From Hymenopus coronatus (lineage: Eukaryota > Arthropoda > Insecta > Mantodea > Hymenopodidae), in contig CM060880.1 of assembly GCA_030762935.1 (NCBI GenBank), positions 10,202,501-10,266,500 of the forward strand: a DNA stretch of 64,000 bases, in the 5' to 3' direction. Of the stretch, positions 38,301 to 43,800 are shown piece by piece. A program made the position numbers and the translations under genes. The stretch's first letter is position 1. Every line of letters starts with the position of its first letter. The notes below the pieces were generated by a model, which was not told where the DNA came from, ran no database searches, and saw nothing but the letters and a program-made list of their open reading frames with translations.

Positions 38301-38637
38301 TCTGACTATTTTAAGTGTTTTAATGCTTAATCTCCCAGCTATAATTATAACTAATGAGGTACATTGTTGTTTTCAGTACTCGGATGTTACTGCCAGCGAC
38401 ATTCCACATCTCCAGAGATGGCTGGAGCATCTTCTGGATGTACTTCGTCCAAATGCTGTTGGGCTAGTTGATAGTTTTGACTTCCACGATGCCTCTCTGT
38501 CGTCAGCTCTGGGAGCATATGACGGAAGAGTTTATGAGCGACTGTTTGAGGAGGCGTCTAAGAGTCCTTTAAACAAAGAGTTAGTTAATAAATCATTTAA
38601 CAAGTATTTAAAACCATTCCTAAAAGCAAATCTGTGA
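13962..38637 (+). CDS. ACOX1: Peroxisomal acyl-CoA oxidase (ACOX1-type), 11 coding exons, first exon not seen
   Basis: It catalyses the first, FAD-dependent and H2O2-producing step of peroxisomal beta-oxidation: acyl-CoA to trans-2-enoyl-CoA. Exons join in frame with GT-AG introns: 13962-14115, 16376-16544, 16635-16758, 17888-18007, 18435-18559, 18795-18955, 19179-19341, 22680-23029, 26626-26731, 27873-28019, 38377-38637. The 625 codons match the order of known ACOX1 proteins. Landmarks are GTYAQTELGHG (flavin/substrate region), WWPG, IRYSAVRxQSE-like [17 protein letters not shown], and [17 protein letters not shown] with the expected catalytic Glu at 22833-22835. The C-terminal ACOX domain then runs to the stop. 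The C-terminus is K-A-N-L, a catalase-type PTS1 rather than the usual S-K-L. About 35 N-terminal residues are missing, since the first visible exon starts mid-codon; their exon must lie upstream or be unrecognised. The last intron is about 10.4 kb and contains an intact LINE. Confidence 0.95.
14517..14809 (-). repeat. SINE-C, tRNA-derived
   Basis: The minus-strand head, GCCTCTGTGGTCGAGTGCTC then CCTGGGTTCGATTCCC, has A/B boxes resembling a Ser/Leu-type tRNA. The body contains gggaataattctggttaaag, and the tail has the ctttaacatctaagg segment. A second copy lies at 39908-40195 in the opposite orientation. Confidence 0.75.
14811..15058 (-). repeat. SINE-A
   Basis: It has the same landmarks as the other SINE-A copies (cttaacgccctttaacctag, ccttatccgggtaactcacc). 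It directly abuts SINE-C upstream and a family X copy downstream. Confidence 0.8.
15060..15590 (+). repeat. Family X copy, 3'-truncated
   Basis: It starts just inside the head (aacaaattattgttaatagg) and runs to the segment tcaaaatgttttccatataa, where a mariner fragment follows. Confidence 0.7.
15595..15818 (-). mobile_element. Mariner 5'-end fragment
   Basis: Read on the minus strand this starts TATGAGGGTCGGCTGATAGG and continues CTCACACAGATATGGCGCCA, closely matching the left end of the mariner at 8638. The match goes as far as the N-terminal untranslated region. It carries no transposase. Confidence 0.8.
15860..16140 (-). pseudogene. Mariner-like transposase N-terminal (HTH) fragment
   Basis: The minus-strand translation gives [43 protein letters not shown], a stop, then [13 protein letters not shown]. 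This pattern is typical of the HTH region of a SETMAR/mariner-like group ('GRTA..CH.GL.EACG....P.RTVARWV...R.G.....PR.GRP.VSE'). It contains a stop codon. Confidence 0.7.
16376..16544 (+). CDS. ACOX1: ACOX exon
   Basis: Acceptor ttctag and donor gtaagc. It encodes the stretch from [19 protein letters not shown] to FDFVGTYAQ. This is the exon position that is duplicated as alternative 3a/3b exons in vertebrate ACOX1; I saw no second copy in the flanking introns. Confidence 0.9.
16635..16758 (+). CDS. ACOX1: ACOX exon
   Basis: Acceptor tttcag and donor gtaagt. It encodes [19 protein letters not shown] to TSYKWWPGN, the central beta-domain segment near the flavin. The upstream intron is only 90 bp. 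Confidence 0.93.
16895..16990 (-). repeat. Family X tail fragment, reverse
   Basis: It contains acattctatgtacatagtgt then agagaagatttcacaggaaa in reverse orientation. It immediately precedes a forward copy. Confidence 0.65.
16985..17790 (+). repeat. Family X copy, forward, in ACOX intron
   Basis: Full head (aatctgatgtgttccattca) to tail (ctatgtacatagcatgtgta). It lies about 100 bp upstream of the 17888 exon, so it contributes to the intron just before the acceptor. Confidence 0.8.
17888..18007 (+). CDS. ACOX1: ACOX exon
   Basis: Acceptor tttaag (AAG, weaker pyrimidine tract) and donor gtaagt. It encodes [19 protein letters not shown] to EQTHKPLP. Confidence 0.92.
18435..18559 (+). CDS. ACOX1: ACOX exon
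   Basis: Acceptor attgcag and donor gtgaga. It encodes [12 protein letters not shown] to [13 protein letters not shown]. Confidence 0.92.
18688..18753 (+). repeat. SINE-B head fragment (tRNA-like)
   Basis: tcctccatggtatagtggtt and then ttgtggaggacgata match the head of SINE-B. The body is absent. It lies about 40 bp upstream of the 18795 exon's acceptor. Confidence 0.6.
18795..18955 (+). CDS. ACOX1: ACOX exon
   Basis: Acceptor ttttcag and donor gtgagc. It encodes [19 protein letters not shown] to [18 protein letters not shown]. The conserved RYSAVR motif is present. Confidence 0.93.
19179..19341 (+). CDS. ACOX1: ACOX exon
   Basis: Acceptor gtttag and donor gtaagt. It encodes [19 protein letters not shown] to [11 protein letters not shown]. 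The acceptor lies in a purine-rich context with a poor pyrimidine tract. Confidence 0.92.
19480..20870 (-). pseudogene. Degenerate LINE: RNase H and C-terminal Cys region, split by SINE-A
   Basis: The minus-strand translation near 19790-20010 gives [17 protein letters not shown] and, in a shifted frame, [23 protein letters not shown] peptides, typical of the RNase H domain of I-group LINEs. Further 3' (about 19480-19640) it reads [19 protein letters not shown] and SPNCPLC, the post-RNase H segment. A third piece at about 20390-20560 is split off by SINE-A (20128-20380). Frameshifts and stops are present. Confidence 0.6.
20128..20380 (-). repeat. SINE-A nested in a LINE fragment
   Basis: Landmarks aatttaacgtcctttaacct, acctgggtaactcaccctaa and gagattcgaactcacg are present. 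The sequence ttcatcatcttt flanks both sides (before 20131 and after 20378), consistent with a target duplication. Confidence 0.8.
21260..21560 (+). pseudogene. Mariner-like transposase fragment
   Basis: The plus translation gives [27 protein letters not shown] then a stop, TLTIDMSQ, and [11 protein letters not shown]. It matches the linker/HTH region of mariner-type transposases ('GRP..AVT..NI..VR..LEED....YREI...L.I.MS...'). It is broken by stops. Confidence 0.6.
21615..22430 (+). repeat. Family X copy, forward, in ACOX intron
   Basis: Head (aatctgatgtgttctattca) to a degenerate tail (cctatgtacattgtacatat). It contains an (ac)n tract at about 22254-22277. Confidence 0.8.
22680..23029 (+). 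CDS. ACOX1: ACOX exon with catalytic glutamate
   Basis: This is the largest exon (350 bp), with acceptor tgacag and donor gtaagt. It encodes [25 protein letters not shown], then [19 protein letters not shown]. By family knowledge the first Glu of YEGE is the catalytic base (codon at 22833-22835). A GGTGAG inside GAAGGTGAGAAC resembles a donor site but must be read through for function. Confidence 0.95.
23055..23150 (+). repeat. Family X head fragment
   Basis: Only the first ~90 bp of the family are present (ttccattcacatgactttct ... gcatagtcttctatctgcat), followed by a Tc1/mariner-like remnant. Confidence 0.6.
23220..24175 (+). pseudogene. Degenerate mariner/Tc1-like transposase
   Basis: [19 protein letters not shown] starts a paired-HTH region at 23279. 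After a frameshift the sequence continues with [19 protein letters not shown] and [37 protein letters not shown] carries the first Asp (about 23704), [10 protein letters not shown] the second (about 23860-23890), and [15 protein letters not shown] the third acidic position (about 23943-23988). A C-terminal RNSIDEWP follows, ending in a stop at about 24111. The segment between 'EKAPRERVV' and 'KPLSITL' is shortened by an internal deletion. No TIRs were identified. Confidence 0.75.
24250..24785 (+). repeat. Family X copy, truncated both ends
   Basis: It runs from the segment ctttatgctagttgagttaa to ggggggggggattttcttag. The stretch 24786-25184 after it has no recognised gene. Confidence 0.7.
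25185..25655 (+). repeat. Family X copy with internal deletion
   Basis: Complete head (cctgatgtgttccattcaca) and tail (ctatgtacatagtgcatata, agagaaagtaaa), with the middle ~600 bp missing. The junction falls in the sequence cattttttgtgaagggaccc. Confidence 0.75.
25656..26625. other. Intronic sequence without recognised elements
   Basis: This is the second half of the ACOX intron before the 26626 exon. No repeat of the named families and no ORF with recognisable motifs is seen. Confidence 0.4.
26626..26731 (+). CDS. ACOX1: ACOX exon
   Basis: Acceptor gctacag and donor gtaaag. It encodes [18 protein letters not shown] to [10 protein letters not shown] in the C-terminal helical domain. Confidence 0.88.
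26745..26880 (+). repeat. Family X head fragment
   Basis: It contains catctcacatgactttctct followed by diverged head-proximal sequence, starting only ~14 bp after the ACOX donor at 26731. Confidence 0.55.
26983..27310 (-). repeat. Family X fragment, reverse, diverged
   Basis: It contains tactttctctagcacgtatg, then ttccacccaaaaatttgatg and a short (tg)n tract at about 27126-27135. Confidence 0.6.
27355..27640 (-). pseudogene. Penelope-like element C-terminal fragment
   Basis: The minus translation gives [19 protein letters not shown] then [18 protein letters not shown]. It matches the end of PLE GIY-YIG domains ('...[10 protein letters not shown]....IFNFEI'). No GIY-YIG core is visible; it is truncated and in an ACOX intron. 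Confidence 0.6.
27873..28019 (+). CDS. ACOX1: ACOX exon
   Basis: Acceptor ctttcag and donor gtatgg. It encodes [18 protein letters not shown] to [10 protein letters not shown], the penultimate coding exon. Confidence 0.9.
28857..29145 (-). repeat. SINE-B in last ACOX intron
   Basis: Plus-strand landmarks gtgttatttatggtcgctct, gcttgaggttcttttacgtg, cctccgccgggtttgaaccc and accattacaccacggagggc are present. The region corresponding to the anticodon arm is shortened relative to other copies. Confidence 0.8.
29146..30009. other. Intronic sequence without recognised elements
   Basis: No exon or element was recognised. A short (gat)n-like run lies at about 29950-29973. The end (aaaaaaatctgatg) is the beginning of the family X head that the LINE split. 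Confidence 0.4.
30483..31934 (+). CDS. LINE ORF1: Gag-like nucleic-acid-binding protein (483 aa)
   Basis: This is the RNA-binding chaperone of the retrotransposon. An RRM-like/PRE_C2HC-type region spans about residues 20-178. Three zinc knuckles follow from Cys179: [14 protein letters not shown] (CX2CX4HX4C), [13 protein letters not shown], and [15 protein letters not shown] (CX2CX3HX6C). The downstream segment [18 protein letters not shown] is typical of jockey-type Gag. The C-terminal third is Ser/Pro/Lys-rich and probably disordered. The start chosen is the first ATG after the GC-rich 5' UTR. It ends 22 bp before ORF2, in a different frame. Confidence 0.93.
   Translation: MAPKQKPLNKDVGKEVVESCGPRYLVIHRTEEGKKFLTVSPFTIQKGLDAIAGPVKSCVRARNGTLLVEANSASQAARILKATMLASYPVKVEVHKSLNSSRGVITTRALDGLSIEEIKENLATQGVSAVYRVQRKINGEFLPTRTLFLTFDRVDLPQKIRAGYEAIEVRPYIPNPLRCFKCQRFGHTSELCTGKSTCVHCGDISHDGACASAPSCVNCNGEHPSSSRDCPRFAEERAIQEIRVKEKVSFLEARKLLRLRQPSAPRSGTYSSVAAKPVPRREIATQTGDMNGATIAEKVILAQALPKPSAPTPKLVSTSAKSASLQNSPAHLSPKASTSGTKAIKFTTSSAPEKQFKTKYVRQDFLKENVQSITKSSKGKKSSRNSTRVSSSEGSSGEEGVNRRRPSSPISTSNRFELLGPKTALEKGTSLVEEMDQEDSAATARGTVRKRQDRAPENSTSPTPKKNKLNRPANPNLQKRLSI
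31957..35646 (+). CDS. LINE ORF2: endonuclease, reverse transcriptase, RNase H (1229 aa)
   Basis: An apurinic-type endonuclease is at the N-terminus, with [35 protein letters not shown] and SSDHF all present. The reverse transcriptase has [28 protein letters not shown] (motif A), [13 protein letters not shown] (motif B) and FVDD (motif C, residues 667-670). RNase H follows with [35 protein letters not shown] and [15 protein letters not shown]-terminal Cys/His cluster, [17 protein letters not shown], ends it. All catalytic motifs seem intact, suggesting a young and possibly active copy. Translation probably depends on reinitiation after ORF1. Confidence 0.95.
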   Translation: MAILHWNIRGIRPHRPELDLLLRQHEPLAVCLQETKLRPQDTVTIRQYSSVRCDLSPEDGVPAHGGTMMLIRDDIFANSVPIQSAIQSVAVSIKLPSASFTICSIYLPPSADLTHSDLEHLISQLPPPFLLVGDVNTHHPLWGSPRACARGTLLKDFLDSQNLALLNTGEPTFLSDAFHSFSHIDIAICSPQLAITLCWNIISDLHSSDHFPCRISVLTPVVCSTRLPSWRLDHASWELYSHLAEFSYEEHDSVNHLVEHLTGTILSAAEQSIPRSTGYSRRFPVPWWTADCRDAIRARRRALRVFQRFPTLDNLIHYKRMRAHSRRVIKDSKKMSWNKFVGSFNRHTPSSVVWDKLRRVAGKPNHMPIAGLKTPTGAVVDTFDVANTLGSAFAEVSSSGNYSPEFLTVKNQVESQEFLFLSGNLEDYNRLFTLAELDNALSSSRHSAPGPDGIHVQMLQHLSPDGKDFLLKVYNRVWVDGIFPDKWREATIIPILKPGKDRHLPSSYRPISLTSCVCKVMERMINGRLVWWLESHNLLTNIQCGFRRRRSTADHLVSLSTQIMDGFLKNSPTVGIFFDLEKAYDTCWRAGILRSLHNWNIRGRLPLVIQEFMRDRVFRVRVGSVFSKHFIQENGVPQGSVLSVTLFAIAINSISLCVPQGVSSCLFVDDFAIFCTSQRTPFLERRLQRCLDNLYAWSSKHGFRFSAEKTVCVNFWRRKWQMPPSLRLGPDLLPFADEARFLGLIFDRKLCWAPQIAQLRARCDRSLNLLRILSGKSWGADRTALLRLYRAVIRSKLDYGSIVYSSARPSVLRRLDTVHNQGIRVAVGAFPTSPVVSLYAESGEPPLRCRRDVLLANYGCGLKCMPGHPTYHAFFSPELHERYCLRSLSPRPAGFRFRELLRQHHVDIPRLLSKGESIHPPWLRATSHVDLGMTLYGKSVTPLDSIRRCFSEFLSKYSGRICIYTDGSKSPDGVGCAFVTGTATSTYGLPSCTSIYSAELYAIYQALLYIRRRKLGDFLILSDSLSALQSIRELYNYHPLVQRIQDVLHILHASGFNVECAWIPGHVGLPGNDTADLAAKSAVTAPSVTITHSTAEDFRVAVRRAVFSTWHAQWSALRGNKLREVKDLPINWVTSSRLFRREEVVLARLRIGHCIFTHSYLFKREPAPVCALCGEAQTVRHVLLECGHLAHIRSSMGMPASLAEVLADDPRAVDRVFKFLAKLSFTLTF
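35904..36545 (+). repeat. Family X copy, right part after LINE insertion
   Basis: It continues the head at tgttctattcatacaacttt and runs to about 36530. The left part of the same copy is the short stub at about 30000-30023. It ends in an A-run followed by short reverse family X debris. Confidence 0.75.
36578..36642 (-). repeat. Family X head fragment, reverse
   Basis: taacaataatttgttgcaga, gtagagaaagtcatgtgaat and ggaacaatcagattttt are the reverse head. It abuts a Penelope-like fragment at the point where that ORF reads IYIGK, so family X appears to truncate the PLE. Confidence 0.7.
36643..36930 (-). pseudogene. Penelope-like element fragment (RT end/GIY-YIG start)
   Basis: The minus translation gives [39 protein letters not shown], and after a frameshift [18 protein letters not shown], the start of a GIY-YIG nuclease. 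It is cut off by the family X fragment. The stretch 36931-37202 holds a (gatt)n run at about 37053-37068 but no gene. Confidence 0.7.
37203..37990 (-). pseudogene. Penelope-like element fragment with GIY-YIG nuclease
   Basis: On the minus strand the RT C-terminal part reads [19 protein letters not shown] and [19 protein letters not shown]. It is followed by [12 protein letters not shown] and, after a frameshift, the GIY-YIG nuclease: [15 protein letters not shown]. The C-terminal part is [38 protein letters not shown]. It is 5'-truncated and lies head-to-head with a second fragment on the plus strand. Confidence 0.8.
37985..38300 (+). pseudogene. Penelope-like fragment, inverted partner
   Basis: The plus translation gives [38 protein letters not shown] and [11 protein letters not shown]. 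This is the same C-terminal region as the minus-strand copy at 37229-37560, so the two form an inverted repeat around the junction at about 37985. The 3' flank reads acatggcttctgaaacatgt, which also matches in inverse. It lies ~75 bp upstream of the last ACOX exon. Confidence 0.75.
38377..38637 (+). CDS. ACOX1: ACOX terminal exon with KANL tail
   Basis: Acceptor tttcag. It encodes [38 protein letters not shown], and [13 protein letters not shown], then TGA at 38635-38637. A K-A-N-L C-terminus is the non-canonical PTS1 known from mammalian catalase, whereas most ACOX1 proteins end S-K-L. Confidence 0.95.
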   Translation, partial: YSDVTASDIPHLQRWLEHLLDVLRPNAVGLVDSFDFHDASLSSALGAYDGRVYERLFEEASKSPLNKELVNKSFNKYLKPFLKANL

Positions 38638-38879
38638 TATTAGTATAGCAGTAGTCAAGCTTACAAGCAATAACACAGCACATGTTCTCTAGCAACAAAG
38701 GTTAGTGAAGCTAGTTAAGTATATATTTTACACAAATAGTGTTGTCTAAAATGAGCATTTTGTTTATATGTACTACAATGAGTTTCAATTGATGGTATAA
38801 TGACAACCTTGTTTATTACATACAGTAAACCCTGCTTAACCAAAACAGTCAAGAAGGGAAAAACAAAACAGTAAGAAAG

Positions 38880-38885
38880 AATAAA
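38880..38885 (+). terminator. Candidate ACOX polyadenylation signal AATAAA
   Basis: This is the first AATAAA I noticed after the stop codon, 243 bp downstream of it. Other AATAAA-like hexamers occur further on, so the true 3' end is unproven. Confidence 0.35.
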
Positions 38886-39907
38886 GGAAAAAATTTGAGA
38901 AGTAAATTCACACTGCCAGTGTTACTGCAACTGACTGCTTTGTTCCAATCCTGAATTCCAGTACACTCACTTGGTGTTGTATGCATTTAATCCTCATTCT
39001 CTATTCCCACATTTCAGGAAAAATTATACCACTGCAACAAGTGTTAACTCCTTGTGCATACATCCAATGCAGAGACCATTATTATTTTACTGTTGGTGTT
39101 GCTCAGTGTGGTTTATTTGTATTTATGATATCAGCATAAAGGAAGGATGTTACAATAAGCATTGAATAGAAACTTAAACTGTTACTGACAGAGTGAAGCA
39201 ATACTAGAAGTTCATATTCAAAATCTTAACTGGAAATATTGAATTATGGCACTATCAATAACATGAAACTTTTTGATTTTAGGTTACCTTGCATTTTGTG
39301 GAACAAAGCATGAATCAACACTAGTATATATAATGTTTTTCAAACAGTGGCTGATAAAGCTGCTTGCAAGCATTGTGAGAACATTCAGAAAAGAATTACT
39401 GATTTTATGAAATAATTTTGTAAATACTGTAATGTACTTCTGATCCACGATATCCTCTCTGTCAATAAGCTGTATTCCCTTTATTTCTCTTCGTAAACCT
39501 AAACCCAGTTTATAGCAATATTTTATAAACGGTGGATCACTTAAAACGTAGGATCATGGTTACAGAATTTAAGAATTTGCCTAACATTAGCAGTTTATTA
39601 TTAAAGAAAAATTCCTGCACTTTCCTACAAAAGGAACTTTTGGTAAAGTCATCTGCCTTTTCTAGGTCTGGCTTTGATCTGTTTCTTTTATTTCATGGTG
39701 TTCACAGTGTTCTTTGTACCTATATGCTATATTCTACTCAGAAACACTGGTTAATATGCAGTTAGTTTAATAATGCTATTGATGACAGTTGGATTTTCCT
39801 ACATTAGTTTGTTAAAGCATTCACCGTAATTTGTTCTTGCTACTTTTAATCACTTATTTTAGAATGCTTCATTATTTCACTTTTATTGTTACTTGCCAAG
39901 CTAACAA
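38886..39907. other. Presumed ACOX 3' flank without recognised elements
   Basis: No ORF with recognisable motifs and no repeat of the named families is seen. It may be 3' UTR if a distal poly(A) site is used. Confidence 0.35.
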
Positions 39908-40195
39908 CAGTTGTAGGCCTCTGTGGTCAGTGAAATGACTTCTCACCTGGAGGTCGTGGGTTCGATTCACAGCTGAGGCAGGGAATTTTTCTTTAGCCAG
40001 AATTATTCCCTATCCCCCACAGAGTCTGGAAGTATGTATAGGTGAGAGTGAATGTGTGCGTGTTTGAGGAAATAAAAAAAAACTGTTTAAAAACCCAATG
40101 TAAAGAATCTACAGATGAGTTGTTTCTAATACAAAGCCCCCAAAATGACCTTAGATGTTAAAGGGGGCTATATAAATGGGGTAAAAAAAAAAAAA
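39908..40195 (+). repeat. SINE-C, plus orientation
   Basis: Head gcctctgtggtcagtgaaat with B box gtgggttcgattcaca, body agccagaattattccctatc, tail agatgttaaagggggctata and an A-run at about 40182-40195. It is the inverse-oriented relative of 14517-14809. Confidence 0.8.
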
Positions 40196-42466
40196 ACCAG
40201 TTGTGGAAGCTTTATTGCTTTACTGACTGCATGAACGTAAAGAAGTGTGAGCAATAGCAAACAGAATTTTTAGTTTTCATTTACATTTTATTTACTATAT
40301 CATAATAATCAAAAGTTTGACATAATGTTTGATTTACACACTTGTTGAAATTCTGCAGACAATTTTGAGATTTTAAGATATTATTGTTAGAATAGAGAAT
40401 AATAATATCTCAGAGATTGTAGATCATTAAAAACCAGAAATTTACATAACACATTTATTAACAATCTGATGAAATCATAAAACACCATTAAAATACACAA
40501 CAGCATGAGTACTAGACAACCACCATGCTCAATTGTTTTCTCTTTCCCTCAGACATAGCATTGGAGTAGCATCAGCTTCCATTTCTATATGTATAGAATT
40601 ACACACTTGAAGCATAAGTTGCTCTTCGCGTGCACGCTAAATTTGAACTAAAAGTCTACTCGCGCTTATGCTTGGTTTGGAGTAGCAATTGACTCTTCTC
40701 AGGGTGTTTTAACAGACTTATTGGGCTTCACAGACTCAGATTACCTGGCGACTTCTTAAATAATAAACTACTAGCATTTTCTTTGTAGTATTGTAGTTTA
40801 TTTTGTAATCATTTCGTATAATTCTAAAGTGAAGCTCCAAGCACTCGATGCAATTTATGTACTTTGTTGAATGCAGCAAATATTTGTATGCATATAATTC
40901 CACGTGAATACATTAATATATGCATAATCTCCAAGTGGCCTTTTCCATGCTTGTGAAAAAGCCTTTCTTTTTGATAATTGGCTTCACAACGAAGAAAATC
41001 AACACATAATTATGATACTTATTGTTGGAAACAAAATTGCATAGAGAAAATCAAAACACTTATATGCGACGAAAGCACAAGGAATAATAAACATTTGCAT
41101 CCAGCGGTTTGCAGCTTCAGAATGCAAGAGCACAAAAACATTTGAACATCAAATATTACAAAAATGACATGAAACTCACAAAATGACGGAGATTTTGTGG
41201 TTAAGATAGAAATATTGCCTCAAACTGTAAAATGAATTTACCTATATTCCAGCAACTATATTGTACGGTGTGCTTTGGTCTCCCATGTATCATGGACTAG
41301 TTAATGATATTGTGTATTTACATCAGGTTTGGTTCTAAGAGTGTAACGATAAATATTAGTTTTTTTATTTAGCATTATTACATTCATTTGGAATGCAATA
41401 TTTTCTTCCTCTCACTGCTTAAAACTGTTACCGTTGATTAATAGAAAAAATGCAGTATCCAAAACGACTCTGCACTTTTAAATTTGGTTAAGTAGGGTGG
41501 TACTGTAGTTCAAGTTTCCTTTCCTTGCAAAATAAGCAGTATAGTTATTAAAATCAAGTGTTGTTCAAGCTTTGTGATAACAGTTTTAATAACTTTCTGA
41601 GTTTAGACACTACGTTTAATCACATTTGAATAATCCATTGTCAAGACCAGGACAGATATGTGGATGTCTACTGATGCTCTTACCACTGAGCACTGAGAAG
41701 ATGCTTGTATGCACAAGAAACTTTCTTATCTGTCCGTGTAAAACTTCAAAGTGATCTCAAATGCTCAAGATGATATACTTCAAAGGCAGTCTGCAATTTT
41801 CAATGTGAACCCTTCCCAGGCAAAATGTGTGTATATTCAATAGCTGTACATTAGATTCATTTGAATATTTATTGTGCATTCAATAAGCCATTGTAGCTGG
41901 CATTTTGTTTATTAGGTAAATAATCGCTAGATGTCGCCAGGTTCACACAAGCACTTTCATTTTGTCGGTTCCAGGAAGATATTGGTTTGCTAAGCCTAGA
42001 AAATCCTGAGTGTAATTCTGCCTAGAACACACACAAAACACAAACTTCCTTTGCTGGGCTAGGTGCGACTAGATGCTAATAGATTAACAACTATGAGGAT
42101 AATTTGAAAACAAACTATTCAATGAATGTACTACTAATCTAAACAAACATTTATTTTGGTGCTTATAAGAATAAGTAAAACTACTTTTTGACACAAATTA
42201 AATACTGCAGTTATTTTTATTTTCTAAAACTTTCCAACATATGATGCAAATATTTTCTAAGTCCAAGTGTGTGACATATTTTTTCCAGAAGCAGTTTGAC
42301 ATTTTGTACTCTGCGTATTTAAATTTTATTGTAGTATGATGCTGAAGAGCAGTTTTTTTTAATAAAACCCAAGGTTTATATTTTTTTTATTTTTGTACCT
42401 GCTGCATATATAGCCATAAGGGCAATACAGTGCTTCGATTAAAACATGCAGACAAGAGTCTTTTTT
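40196..42466. other. Intergenic stretch without recognised genes
   Basis: AT-rich sequence with many stops in all frames. I found no exon, RNA gene or named repeat. Confidence 0.4.
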
Positions 42467-42744
42467 TTAACCTAGATTATGGTGACTAACATTTTGGATA
42501 GTTTGTCTAAGAGCCTTTGCACTGAGGACCTTGCTTTGTCCCAAAATTCCACTTTCTAACCATGTATTTGATGTGATTTGATTTATTGTGGTACCATCTT
42601 TATGTACAAATTTTAATGACCTTGTTGGCACCTCTGTTTGCATGGCACCCAGGCCATTAGCCTCCCGAGTAGCTCTTGTCAACCCTTCCCTCTTAATTTT
42701 AGTTATCGCTCTCCTCCATTCTGTCTTCTTCTTTTGCACTCCTC

Positions 42745-43000
42745 ATTTACCCAAGATCGCGGGTTCAAATCTGGTGGAGGACGATGGATTTTTTTGGGCA
42801 TAAAAATCCTTAGCATGGCTTCCTTCGGAAGGGAAGTAAAGCCGTTGGTCCCGTGTCGTAGATTTATGGCAGGTAAAAGAACCTCAAGCCTGATAGAGAG
42901 GCCTCTGAGCAAAATTAAGCAGTTTGTCATGCCCAGTATAGAATGGGACGCTGAGAACCACAATAGTTAAAGAGCGTCCATAAATAAAACGCCATTTCGT
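42745..43000 (+). repeat. SINE-B, plus orientation, head truncated
   Basis: It starts at acccaagatcgcgggttcaa (B box) and runs through gcctctgagcaaaattaagc to the tail gcgtccataaataaaacgcc. The A-box part is missing. A 90-codon minus ORF just upstream (42467-42739) is of uncertain nature and may belong to the LINE debris that follows. Confidence 0.8.
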
Positions 43001-43800
43001 TTTCTTTTGCACTCTTTATTTTTCTTACTTTTTTTTCCCTTACTTTCTGCAAGAACTCCCCTATACTTCTAATATTCTTTTCTTCCTTCCCTGTTAACAT
43101 TTTTATAGCTACAATTTTCCCCTCCATTTTCTCCCAAACCTTGTGTCTCTATACCATTTCTTATATTTCTCCATATCTTTGCCATCCATCATATAATATT
43201 CTAAACTTTCTTTCTCACGTATATTTCTCTTCCTTTTTCACTGCCTCTTAACCCTCTTAGAAATATTGTTCCTGTGCACATCCAAGCTAGTCCTCCTTTT
43301 TCTTGCCTGTTACAGTAAACTACATATGGTTCTCATCCCCAGTCGTTTTATTTGTATATAAAAGTGTAGCAATTTCTTGTTTTCTAAACTTCCCCCACAT
43401 TTCCTGTCTTTCTATGTCTTCTACCCTGCATTTTACTAGTTCATCTAAATTACTTTAATCTCTTTCTTCAAGCCTCCATATATCTCCCATTCCTATTTTC
43501 TCCATAATTTCTCCGTCTGCTCACCAACAATTTGTGTTCTCTACTTTTTTTTAACTGCTTCATACATAACTTTAAGATTTCTCCATCTTCTTATACCAAA
43601 ATGTTATTATTCTCTCCATTATTATTCTATTCCTTCTTGTTTTCCCAAGCTCTACCAAGGCAACTTCTCTTGGCACTGATCTTGGTAACCCCAATAATTC
43701 TTTGCAGAACAATCTATACATATGATCCACTTTGTTTATGTCTCTGGCCCCCCCTTCCCAGATCTCTACTGCATAAAGCATATAACTATGTATTCTAAAC
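43001..43800 (-). pseudogene. Degenerate LINE C-terminal region
   Basis: The minus translation gives MLYAVEIWEGGARDINKVD, LFCKELLGLPRSVPREVAL and TRRNRIIMERIITFWYKKM. These resemble the region after the RT of several arthropod LINEs ('LYG.E.W.......V...'). Further on, MGDIWRLEERD, SNLDELVKCRVEDIERQEM and YMMDGKDMEKYKKWYRDTR follow, with stops between. No RT core is present. Confidence 0.6.

Larger units (their letters stand above)
28020..38376 (+). other. ACOX1: Last ACOX intron (10.4 kb), repeat-filled
   Basis: It begins gtatgg and ends ttttcag. It contains SINE-B (28857-29145), a gene-free stretch 29146-30009, an intact LINE (30024-35903), a family X copy split by the LINE, and three Penelope-like fragments (36643-38300). 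The LINE is in sense with the host gene. Confidence 0.85.

Noticed and set aside
42467..42739. 90-codon minus-strand ORF (KTEWRRAITKIKREG...)
   Set aside because: It might be part of the LINE debris at 43001-43800, but I could not tie it to a known domain; not called as a gene.
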